In this document: piece after piece, positions 57,034 through 64,000 of the stretch | How positions within the stretch are numbered: the stretch's first letter is position 1 | How the letters are laid out: the number at the start of each line of letters is the position of its first letter | NCBI RefSeq assembly: GCF_022213955.1 | Contig: NZ_JAKNTW010000020.1 | Location: forward strand, 186,001-250,000 | Direction: 5' to 3' | DNA: 64,000 bases | From: Dolomitihabitans soli | GTDB lineage: Bacteria > Actinomycetota > Actinomycetes > Streptosporangiales > Streptosporangiaceae | Program-made: the position numbers and the translations under genes | Notes under the pieces: model-generated | Database searches by the model: none | Told to the model about the DNA's origin: nothing | Seen by the model: the letters and a program-made list of their open reading frames with translations, nothing else

Positions 57034-57861
57034 TCAGGAGAGGCCGATGGCGCGGGCGGCCCCCTGGTCGGCGACGACCGTCTCGTCAGAGGCGTCCACC
57101 CGCAGCGCGCCCGTCATGATCGCGACGACTTCGGCCATCTCGTGGTCACCCGGCTTCAGTTGCGCGACCCGGCGGCCGAGCCGCTGCACGTGGATACGGT
57201 CGGCGATCTCGAAGACGTGCGGCATGTTGTGGCTGATGAGGATCACCGGGAGACCGCGGTCGCGGACCCTGCGGATCATGTCGAGGACCTGTCCCGACTC
57301 CTTGACGCCGAGCGCCGCGGTGGGCTCGTCCATCACCACGACGTGCTGGGCCCAGGCGACCGCCCTGGCCACGGCCACGCCCTGGCGCTGTCCCCCCGAC
57401 AGCGACTCCACCGGCTGGGTCAGCGATCGCAGGCCGATCTTGAGCTCGGCCATGTGCCGGGCCGACTCCTCCCGCATCCGCTTGTGGTCGAGCATCCGGA
57501 AGATCGTGCCCAGCGGGCCGGGCCGGCGGATCTCGCGGCCGAGGAACATGTTGCTGGCGATGTCGAGCGAGGCCGCGACGGCCAGATCCTGGTAGACGGT
57601 CTCGATTCCGCGCCTGCGCGCGTCGAGCGGATCGCGGAACCGGATGGGTTCGCCACCCAGGAGGATCTCGCCCTCGTCGGGCTGGACCGCTCCGGTCAGC
57701 GCCTTGATCAGGCTCGTCTTGCCGGCGCCGTTGTCGCCGATGACGGCCAGCACCTCGCCGGGCATCAGGTCGAAGTCGGCGCCGTCGAGCGCCGTCACGT
57801 GGCCGTACCGCTTGACGAGGCCGCGGGCCTGCATGACCGGGACGGCGGGGGGTTCCGTCAT
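57034..57861 (-). CDS. ABC sugar importer ATPase (FrcA/RbsA single-domain type)
   Basis: 275 residues: one ATPase domain with Walker A GDNGAGKTSLIK, signature LSGGQRQGVAVARAVAW and Walker B VVMDEPTAALGVKES. The single domain and sequence style match FrcA rather than the two-domain RbsA/XylG. It energises uptake of a monosaccharide. Its start overlaps the permease stop (ATGA). Confidence 0.9.
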   Translation of the reverse strand: MTEPPAVPVMQARGLVKRYGHVTALDGADFDLMPGEVLAVIGDNGAGKTSLIKALTGAVQPDEGEILLGGEPIRFRDPLDARRRGIETVYQDLAVAASLDIASNMFLGREIRRPGPLGTIFRMLDHKRMREESARHMAELKIGLRSLTQPVESLSGGQRQGVAVARAVAWAQHVVVMDEPTAALGVKESGQVLDMIRRVRDRGLPVILISHNMPHVFEIADRIHVQRLGRRVAQLKPGDHEMAEVVAIMTGALRVDASDETVVADQGAARAIGLS

Positions 57862-58856
57862 GAGATCCTCCTGCGCGAGAGTTGGTCCACGGTGACCGCC
57901 AGGATGACCAGCACACCGGTGATCAGGGTCTGGTAGATCGAGGGGACGCCCATGAGCTGCAGACCGTTGCGGAAGACGCCCACGATCAGGGCGCCGAGCA
58001 GCGTGCCGACGACCAGTCCCCTGCCGCCGAACAGGCTGGTGCCGCCGAGCACCACGGCGGTGATGCTGTCAAGGTTGTCGGTCTGCCCGGCCTGCGGATC
58101 GCCGACTCCGGTCCTCGAAACCAGCAACAGCGCCGCGATGCCGTACACGAGGCCGGCCACGGTGTAGACCCCGACGGTCAGGCGGCCGGTGCGGATGCCG
58201 GTGAGCCGGGCGACCTCGGGACTGTTGCCCAACGCGTACACGTGCCGGCCCCAGGCGGTCTGGCTCAACAGGTAGGCGAAGATCAGGAACAGCAGGATCG
58301 TCAGCAGCGATCCATAGGTCACCATGGTGTCGCCGATCGCGAAGGTGCCACCCAGCGCGGTGAGCGGCGCGGGCAGGTTCACCACGGTCTGGTCGCCCGA
58401 GAAGATGTGGGTCAGGGCGAAGACGACGTTGAGCATGCCCAGCGTGACGATGAACGGCGGCAGCGGGATCGCGGTCACCAGCAGTCCGTTGACCGCGCCG
58501 AACCCCGCGCAGACGAGCAGCCCGAGCGCGATGGCGACCAGCGGCGGCACGACCCCGTCCGCGGCGAGCTTGGCCATGACGATGCCGCCGAACGCCATGA
58601 TCGCGCCATTGGACAGGTCGATCCCGGCGGTGAGGATGATCAGTGTCTGGCCGATGGCGAGCGTGCCGACCACCATCACCTGCTGGATGATCAGCGAGAA
58701 GTTGCCGCCGCTGAGGAACTGCTCGTTGTTGAGGGAGAAGAAGACGCAGGCGACCAGCAGGGCGACCATGGGGCCGACGGTCGGCGTGGTGAGTGCCCTG
58801 CGTGTTCTGGACGGCCCGGTCAACGATGGCTTCGGAGGCGTCGTCGTCGTGGTCAT
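57858..58856 (-). CDS. ABC sugar importer permease (RbsC/FrcC type)
   Basis: 332 residues, about ten helices. LTAGIDLSNGAIMAFGGIVMA is the BPD_transp_2 (AraH/RbsC) signature; GRHVYALGNSPEVARLTGI and SRTGVGDPQAGQ..LDSITAVVLGGTSLFGG follow. It forms the homodimeric channel of a CUT2 importer. Confidence 0.92.
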   Translation of the reverse strand: MTTTTTPPKPSLTGPSRTRRALTTPTVGPMVALLVACVFFSLNNEQFLSGGNFSLIIQQVMVVGTLAIGQTLIILTAGIDLSNGAIMAFGGIVMAKLAADGVVPPLVAIALGLLVCAGFGAVNGLLVTAIPLPPFIVTLGMLNVVFALTHIFSGDQTVVNLPAPLTALGGTFAIGDTMVTYGSLLTILLFLIFAYLLSQTAWGRHVYALGNSPEVARLTGIRTGRLTVGVYTVAGLVYGIAALLLVSRTGVGDPQAGQTDNLDSITAVVLGGTSLFGGRGLVVGTLLGALIVGVFRNGLQLMGVPSIYQTLITGVLVILAVTVDQLSRRRIS

Positions 58857-58862
58857 CTCTGT

Positions 58863-59888
58863 TTAGCCCCAGCAGTTCTGCAGGCCGAACGCGGTGTCCT
58901 CGGCCTCGACGCCGTCGACGGGTTTGTCGGTGATCAGGGTCACACCGGTGTCAGTGTAACCGGAGGGCTTGGCGCCGCCCTTGCCGTACGCGACGACGGC
59001 CTTGACGCCCTGGTCGGCCATCTTCAGCGGGTACTGCTGGGAGGTCGCGGCGATCTGGCCGCTCTGCACCGCCTTGGTGCCGGTGCAGCCGCCGTCCACC
59101 GAGACGATGAGCACGTCCTTCTCCCGGCCCTTGGCCTTCAGCGCCGTGTACGCGCCCAGGGCGGCGGGCTCGTTGATGGTGTAAACGACATTGAGGTCGG
59201 GGGCCTTCTGCAGGCAGTTCTCCATCGCGGTCTGGCCCTTGGCCTGATCACCGCTGGTGTCCTGGGAGCAGACGATCGACGGGTCTCCCTCCGCGACGCC
59301 GAAGCCCTTCAGGAAGCCGTCGTGACGAAGCTTCCCGACCGCGACACCGGGGGCCAGGTCCAGCGTCGCGATCTTCGCGGGCTTGCCGGACATGGCGGCC
59401 TTGGCGTACGCGCCGATGAGCTGCCCGGCCTTCAGGTTGTCGGTGGCGAACAGCGCGTCCGTCGCGTCCTGCGGCTCGGTCGGGCTGTCCAGGGCGACGA
59501 CCATGACCCCCGCTGTACGGGCCTTCTGCAGGGCCGGGACGATCGCCTTGGAATCGCTGGGCGTGATCAGGATGCCTTTCACCCCGGCGGCGATCATGTT
59601 CTCGATCGCGGTGATCTGGCCGGCGTTGTCGCCGTCGAACTTGCCCGCGGCGGTCATCAGCTCGGCGCCCTGAGCCTTCGCGGCGGCCTCGGCGCCCTCC
59701 TTCATCTTGACGAAGAAGGGATTGGTCTCGGTCTTGGTGATGAGCCCCACCTTGACTGAAGTGGGCGTACCACCGGTGGCCGCGGAGTCGCTCCCCCCGC
59801 ATCCGGTCAGGCTCATCGTGGCGGCGACGGTGCAGACGGCGAGCGCACCGACGGTACGAATGCTGCTGGAAGACATGCGCAACTCCAT
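58863..59888 (-). CDS. ABC sugar importer binding lipoprotein (RbsB/FrcB type)
   Basis: 341 residues, with lipobox LTGC (Cys30) after a short signal sequence; a second Met (59876) is in frame. Periplasmic-binding-protein-like I fold: [39 protein letters not shown] and [20 protein letters not shown]. It should bind fructose, ribose or a similar monosaccharide. It is followed at six bases by the permease gene and is divergent from a PfkB kinase. Confidence 0.9.
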   Translation of the reverse strand: MELRMSSSSIRTVGALAVCTVAATMSLTGCGGSDSAATGGTPTSVKVGLITKTETNPFFVKMKEGAEAAAKAQGAELMTAAGKFDGDNAGQITAIENMIAAGVKGILITPSDSKAIVPALQKARTAGVMVVALDSPTEPQDATDALFATDNLKAGQLIGAYAKAAMSGKPAKIATLDLAPGVAVGKLRHDGFLKGFGVAEGDPSIVCSQDTSGDQAKGQTAMENCLQKAPDLNVVYTINEPAALGAYTALKAKGREKDVLIVSVDGGCTGTKAVQSGQIAATSQQYPLKMADQGVKAVVAYGKGGAKPSGYTDTGVTLITDKPVDGVEAEDTAFGLQNCWG

Positions 59889-59907
59889 GATCCTTAGGGG
59901 GTTGCAA

Positions 59908-60016
59908 TGTCAGCGTTGTCATATGTCAACGTTGACATCCACTGGGAAGCGATGATGAACTCCGCAGGACGAAACGTCAATGCCCTTGACCTGTAACAAG
60001 TTGGCAACGTCGCCAA
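59908..60016. promoter_or_regulatory. LacI operators between importer and kinase
   Basis: TGTCAACGTTGACA (59924-59937) is a perfect 14-base palindrome with central CG. TGTCAGCGTTGTCA (59908-59921) matches it at 12 of 14 bases. TGGCAACGTCGCCA (60002-60015) matches at 11 of 14 and lies before the kinase gene. The set fits one LacI repressor, probably that encoded at 55938-56951, acting on both divergent units. Confidence 0.8.
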
Positions 60017-60050
60017 ATCGCCTCCTACCTCGCAGCGGAAAGGCCCGGCC

Positions 60051-61007
60051 ATGCCCCCCACTCAGGTCGCCGTGCTCGGCGAGTGCGTCGCGGACGCCTT
60101 CGTCGTCGAAAGCCCGGAGCAGGGCGAACTGACCCTGCGCGTGCTGCCCGGCGGCGGACCGGCCAACACCGCCACCGCCCTCGCCCGGCTCGGCACGCCC
60201 ACCCGGTTTCTCGGGCGGATCTCCGGCGACGCCTTCGGCGCCCTGTTCCGCCGTCGCCTGGAAGGCTCCGGCGTCGATCTGACCGGCTGCGTGCCCGCCC
60301 CGGAGCCCAGCACGCTCGCCGTCGCCACCATCGGTGACGACGGGCAGGCCCGCTACTCCTTCCATCCCGAAGGCGCGGCCGACTGGCGGTGGAGCGCGGC
60401 CGAACTGACCGTCGAACGGCTCGGCGACGCGGTCTGCCTGCACACCGGCTCCCTCGCGCTGGTCCGCGCGCCCGGCGCCGAGCGCATCGAGGAACTGCTG
60501 GTGGCCGCCGCGCCGCGGGTCACCGTCTCGATCGATCCCAATGTGCGCACGGCGCTGGTGGATCCCGCCGTCTACCGGGCGCGGATGCCCCGCTGGTGCG
60601 CGCTGGCCGACGTGGTGAAGCTGAGCGAGGACGACCTCGCGCACATCCACCCCGACGAGGGGATCGACCGGGTGTGCGACACGTGGCATGCGGCAGGCGT
60701 ACGCCTGGTCGTGGTGACGCGCGGCCCCGGGACGACGGTCGTCTCGGTGAACGGCGAGCGGGCGGAGGTGCCCGCCCTCGCCACGCGCGTCGTGGACACC
60801 GTCGGAGCGGGTGACTCCTTCACGGCCGGCCTGCTGCACCGCCTGCACGCCGCGGGGTCGCTCGGCGGGCGACTCGACGATCTCGGCCTCGATCAGGCGG
60901 TGCGGGCCGTGTCCTTCGCCGTCCGGGTCGCCGCGCACACCTGCTCGGTCGCCGGCGCCGACTCGCCCTGGGCCGGGGATCTCGCCTGCGCGGATCAGCC
61001 CGCCTGA
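60051..61007 (+). CDS. PfkB-family sugar kinase (fructokinase-like)
   Basis: 318 residues, complete. N-terminal AVLGECVADAF and the first PfkB region LPGGGPANTATALARLGTPTRF; second signature VVDTVGAGDSFTAGLL with the catalytic Asp. It probably phosphorylates the monosaccharide brought in by the divergent CUT2 importer. AGCGGAAAGG lies upstream of the ATG at 60051. Confidence 0.9.
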   Translation: MPPTQVAVLGECVADAFVVESPEQGELTLRVLPGGGPANTATALARLGTPTRFLGRISGDAFGALFRRRLEGSGVDLTGCVPAPEPSTLAVATIGDDGQARYSFHPEGAADWRWSAAELTVERLGDAVCLHTGSLALVRAPGAERIEELLVAAAPRVTVSIDPNVRTALVDPAVYRARMPRWCALADVVKLSEDDLAHIHPDEGIDRVCDTWHAAGVRLVVVTRGPGTTVVSVNGERAEVPALATRVVDTVGAGDSFTAGLLHRLHAAGSLGGRLDDLGLDQAVRAVSFAVRVAAHTCSVAGADSPWAGDLACADQPA

Positions 61008-61101
61008 GGGCGGGTGCGCCGACGCCCATGGATGGCCGCCGCACCGTGGGGCGAATGGATTGATCTATCCTGGGCCTGAGACGCGACATAGGGGTTGTGG
61101 T

Positions 61102-61905
61102 TTGAGTCAGGATGACGCCGCGCTGAACGGCATCGATTTCAGCAGCCCGAGCGTGGCGCGGATCTACGACTGGTGGCTCGGCGGCAAGGACAACTTCGCC
61201 GTCGACCGCGCTGCCGCTGAGAAGCTGCAGGAACTGGTCGGGCCGGATGGACGCCTGGTGATCAGGCAGAATCGCGATTTCCTGGGCCGAGCCGTCCGCT
61301 ATCTCTGCGAGACGGGCATCCGGCAGTTCCTCGACATCGGCACGGGTATCCCGACCCGGGGCAACGTGCACGAGGTCGCCCACGCGGTCGATCCCCTGGC
61401 ACACGTCGTCTATGTCGACAACGATCCGATCGTCGCCGCCCACGGCCGGGCGATGCTCACCGGCAGCGGCCGTACCGGCGTCGTCGAAGCCGACCTGCGC
61501 ACTCCAGAGAAGATCACCGACAGTCCGACGACCCGTGGCCTCATCGACTTCAGCGAGCCGGTGGCGGTGCTGTTCGTGAGCGTGCTCCACTTCGTGGACG
61601 ACGACGACGCCGAGCGCGTCGTCGGATACTTCCGCGAGCGCATGGCCCCCGGCAGCCACATCGTCATCTCCCATGGCAGCCAGGGGCGGTTGAGCGAGCA
61701 GACCATCTCCGAGGCCCGGCAGGTCTACGAGAAGTCGACGGCGGCGCTCAGGGACCGCACGCCGGAGCACATCACCCGGTTCTTCAAGGGCTTCGAACCG
61801 GTCTCTCCCGGCCTGGTCGACGTCGCCGACTGGCGCAACGACGCCGCGTTCGTCGAGCACAGCGCCGGCGGCTATGTGTTCGGCGGGGTCGCCCGGCTCG
61901 TCTGA
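61102..61905 (+). CDS. SAM-dependent methyltransferase (DUF574)
   Basis: 267 residues from TTG 61102, chosen because family members begin with about ten residues before GIDFSSPSVARIYDWWLGGKDNFAVDR; no ATG/GTG is in frame close upstream. SAM-binding motif FLDIGTGIPTRGNVHEVA and VVYVDNDPIV. DUF574 proteins are very numerous in actinomycetes and have no known substrate. No partner gene adjoins it. Confidence 0.88.
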   Translation: MSQDDAALNGIDFSSPSVARIYDWWLGGKDNFAVDRAAAEKLQELVGPDGRLVIRQNRDFLGRAVRYLCETGIRQFLDIGTGIPTRGNVHEVAHAVDPLAHVVYVDNDPIVAAHGRAMLTGSGRTGVVEADLRTPEKITDSPTTRGLIDFSEPVAVLFVSVLHFVDDDDAERVVGYFRERMAPGSHIVISHGSQGRLSEQTISEARQVYEKSTAALRDRTPEHITRFFKGFEPVSPGLVDVADWRNDAAFVEHSAGGYVFGGVARLV

Positions 61906-62380
61906 CATCGGGCCGCGTGGATCGGGCTCCGCCCGGACGCATTCGGCGCACCACCCCACCGCCGACGCGGGCCGCCGGCGCGGGAGCCGCTCATGGCCGC
62001 GAAACTCGGGGTCAGCGTGACCGTGCCCGTACCGGTGCGCGGTCGGCCTGCGTTCGCGCGTGTCAGGCAGGACGTGCAGCCGGGAAGGGCAAGAGTTCGG
62101 CAACCGGATGGTCACGCCTTTCTCCGCCGCCTGCCGTTACCTCCCGAGTAGTGGGTAGCCCCCTTTCGATGGGACCGGACAGCTCGGACAAGACATCACA
62201 TTTCGGTCAGTCTGTGGCGGCGGTGTGCGCTGTCCGCCATCGACTCGATCGACACCGGGGTCCGCGGCGGTCCCGACCCCGACGACGTCAGGCTCGACTC
62301 GTTCGCTTCCTGAAGCGTTGTACGGCGAGGCAGCTCACCTCCGGACCCACACCACTCACAGGACGAAGGAGATGTCCGCG
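61906..62380. other. Gap between methyltransferase and DUF2255 genes
   Basis: 475 bases. A 52-codon frame (61993-62151) is present but has no recognisable similarity and mixed codon composition. The region 62170-62340 also shows no credible gene. AAGGAG at 62365-62370 serves the DUF2255 start. Confidence 0.4.
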
Positions 62381-62764
62381 ATGGCCACCTGGACCAGCGA
62401 AGAGCTCACCAAGATCGGAAACGCGGAGGAGCTGGAGCTCTCGTCATCCCGCCGCGATGACACCCTGCGCGACCCAGTGATCATGTGGGTCGTCCGTGTC
62501 GGCGATGACCTCTACGTGCGCTCCATGAACGGGCGCGGCGGCTCCTGGTTCCGCGGCACCCAGACCTCCCACGAAGGCCGTATCCAGGCGGGCGGCGTCG
62601 AGGCGGACGTCACCTTCGCCGACGCCGACCCCGACGACGACGTCCACGACGAGATAGACGAGGTCTACCGCACCAAGTACCGGCGCTACAGCGCGAACGT
62701 CATCGGCGGCGTGGTCAATCCCGGGTCCCGAGCCGCGACGATCAAACTCGTGCCGCGCTCGTGA
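62381..62764 (+). CDS. DUF2255 family protein
   Basis: 127 residues from ATG 62381, which has AAGGAG about ten bases upstream; ATG 62372 in the same frame is too close to that site. Family features WTSEELTKIGNAEELELSS, VIMWVVRVGDDLYVRSMNGR and YRTKYRRYSANVIGGVV. The fold resembles the split-barrel flavin/F420 group; function unknown. It stands alone; a short open stretch after the stop (to 62848) is not recognised. Confidence 0.87.
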   Translation: MATWTSEELTKIGNAEELELSSSRRDDTLRDPVIMWVVRVGDDLYVRSMNGRGGSWFRGTQTSHEGRIQAGGVEADVTFADADPDDDVHDEIDEVYRTKYRRYSANVIGGVVNPGSRAATIKLVPRS

Positions 62765-62856
62765 AGCACGATCGGCAAGCTCAACGACCTCACGCCCGCC
62801 GCCGGCGACCACCACGACGAGGAGCAGATGCAGATGATCGAACGCTGACCGACCCA

Positions 62857-64000
62857 TCAGGTCGCGCTTTTCCGGACCGGGCCGCCATCTGACACGGCTT
62901 TGGCAGGCCGATCTCGCCGAGGTAAAGCGGTGATGGTGGCCGCTGCGGCTTCGCCTGATCTGATGGCGCCCTCGATGTAGCCGTACCAGCGGGGGGAGGT
63001 CTCGGCCCCGGCCCAGTGGATGCGGCCCGCCGGGGGACGCAGGGCGTGGCCGTACTGGGTCCAGGCGCCGGGCGGGAAGACGGCGGAGTAGGCGCCGCGG
63101 GTGAACGGCTCGGTACCCCAGTCCTGCTCGGTATAGCCGGCCGGGGCGGCGGCCCGCGGGCCGAACAGCTCGGCCAGCTGGCCGAGGACCGCCGTCTGAC
63201 GCTCGGGGGCCGGCCGGGCGCTCAGGAACCGGGCCTCGGCTCCCTCGACGAAGCCGAGCAGGATGCCCCGCTCGCCCGCGCGCGGGCTGCTGTCGAAGAC
63301 CGCGCTGACCGGCCCCCGCAGGCTGGTGGCCTGGCCGCTGAGCCCGTTCGAGCGCCAGAACGGCTCCGGATACACGGCTATGCACTTGATCACGGCGCCC
63401 ATGGGCAGCCGCTGGGTGAGCCCGTCGCGGGCGGCCGGCAGCGGCGGCCGGTAGGCGATGCGGCCGGACATCGTGGGCGGGATCGCCACCACGACATGCG
63501 CCGCCCGCCAGGTCCGGTCCCCCGCGGTGACTCGCACGCCGTACTCGTCCTGGGCGATGCGGTCGACCGGGGTGCCGAGGTGGATGCGGTCACCGAGCCG
63601 GCGCGCCAGTCGCAGGGCCAGCTCGTGCGCCCCGCCGTCGAGACGGTCCTGCTGTGCGCCGCCCTCGACGGCGATCACCTGCTGGAGGGTCCCCGCCGAG
63701 CGGGCGTAGAACAGCGCGTGCAGCAGGGACAGCTCGCTCGGCTGACAGGACCAGACCGCCTGGCAGGCCATGGTGAACAGCCGCCGCCCGGCCCGGGTCC
63801 GCGTGGTGCGGCGGATCCAGGTTTCGAGCGTCTGACCGTCCAGGGCGGCCGCGCCGGGGCTTCGCCAGGGCGCGTCGGTGTCGATCCTCCGGGCGAGCCG
63901 TTCGAACCTGGCCTGGGCCTGGGCGGCGTCCAGCAGGGCGAGCGGGCTCAGCCGCGGGATGGTGCCCCGGTAGCGCCGTACTCGCCCGGCGGCGGTCTCC
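62857..64000 (-). CDS. Flavin monoamine oxidase, C-terminal part (5' end outside window)
   Basis: The frame is open to the last base of the window, so the N-terminal FAD-binding GxGxxG is not visible. About 380 residues are seen, including WRAAHVVVAIPPTMSGRI, LSGQATSLRGPVSAVFDSS, and the C-terminal FAD/substrate motif IHWAGAETSPRWYGYIEGAI. These are typical of bacterial MAO/PAO-type enzymes that oxidise amines with O2 to aldehydes and H2O2. The last 20 residues are basic. Confidence 0.87.
   Translation of the reverse strand, partial: ETAAGRVRRYRGTIPRLSPLALLDAAQAQARFERLARRIDTDAPWRSPGAAALDGQTLETWIRRTTRTRAGRRLFTMACQAVWSCQPSELSLLHALFYARSAGTLQQVIAVEGGAQQDRLDGGAHELALRLARRLGDRIHLGTPVDRIAQDEYGVRVTAGDRTWRAAHVVVAIPPTMSGRIAYRPPLPAARDGLTQRLPMGAVIKCIAVYPEPFWRSNGLSGQATSLRGPVSAVFDSSPRAGERGILLGFVEGAEARFLSARPAPERQTAVLGQLAELFGPRAAAPAGYTEQDWGTEPFTRGAYSAVFPPGAWTQYGHALRPPAGRIHWAGAETSPRWYGYIEGAIRSGEAAAATITALPRRDRPAKAVSDGGPVRKSAT

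Noticed and set aside
57882-59759. 625-codon plus-strand frame opposite the CUT2 importer genes
   Set aside because: Antisense to well-defined permease and binding-protein genes; Asp/Gln/Arg-rich low-complexity translation.
62765-62848. Short open stretch after the DUF2255 stop ending in DEEQMQMIER
   Set aside because: Too short and without a start codon or family; possibly a relic of a deleted gene, but not supportable.
1-64000. Insertion sequences, integrases, att sites or tRNA genes
   Set aside because: No transposase or integrase frame with catalytic motifs, no flanking terminal repeats and no tRNA-like cloverleaf were noticed on reading.

Overview
The window is high-GC (roughly 70 percent or more), densely coded actinobacterial DNA with strong third-position G/C bias and many GTG/TTG starts. 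A complete conservon, F420-linked enzymes, a RamC/VenL-like lanthipeptide cluster, many sugar ABC importers and abundant TetR/LacI/ROK regulators point to a filamentous actinomycete. A Streptosporangiaceae-like genus (Nonomuraea, Streptosporangium, Microbispora type) would fit, but this is inferred from gene content. No rRNA, tRNA, insertion sequence or CRISPR array was recognised.

Layout: (1) 1-6685, a sugar uptake operon: end of a PfkB kinase, a lipoprotein binding protein, two permeases and a large secreted PIG-L deacetylase. (2) 6807-12047, a compact class IV lanthipeptide cluster: lanL, a 37-aa precursor overlapping its 3' end, three tandem hairpin repeats, and an ABC exporter. (3) 12146-16761, mixed genes: SGNH lipase with a 15-bp tandem repeat, kinase remnant, PIG-L deacetylase, APH-type kinase, F420 (Ddn-like) enzyme beside a truncated PPOX gene, MarR regulator. 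(4) 16932-18524, secreted CBM13-pectate lyase. (5) 18854-23292, conservon cvnABCD plus a P450 lacking the ExxR motif. (6) 23364-28519, a 1272-aa TPR-CHAT protease divergent from a small Cys-containing protein coupled to a membrane protein, a candidate conflict or signalling cassette. (7) 28650-38433, a 2OG-Fe(II) oxygenase, then a divergent amino-sugar locus: cytosolic GH89, murQ and a BadF-type kinase on the minus strand; ROK regulator and sugar ABC importer on the plus strand.

(8) 38504-41274, TetR divergent from NmrA-like, PPOX and haloalkane dehalogenase genes, with two copies of one operator. (9) 41403-43213, an ABC-F resistance-type ATPase preceded by a seven-codon leader peptide and a long stem. 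(10) 43537-47975, an MFS transporter divergent from a FecCD/FhuC/FecB-type cassette of the family annotated as F420-0 importer, with a Zur-like palindrome in front. (11) 48220-52160, TetR/VOC and TetR/azoreductase-SMR pairs with clear operators, and an acyl-CoA-dehydrogenase-like flavoprotein. (12) 52407-55857, an XRE-TM-ricin-like protein, decayed DNA, TetR and SDR. (13) 55938-61007, a LacI-controlled ribose/fructose-type ABC importer divergent from a PfkB kinase. (14) 61102-64000, a DUF574 methyltransferase, a DUF2255 protein and a flavin amine oxidase running off the window.

The main themes are carbohydrate import and catabolism (three ABC importers, each with its own regulator or kinase), drug and xenobiotic defence, and signalling (conservon, CHAT, XRE). 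Several truncated regulatory genes (sigma factor, Ser/Thr kinase, histidine kinase, response regulator) mark old deletions between intact units.
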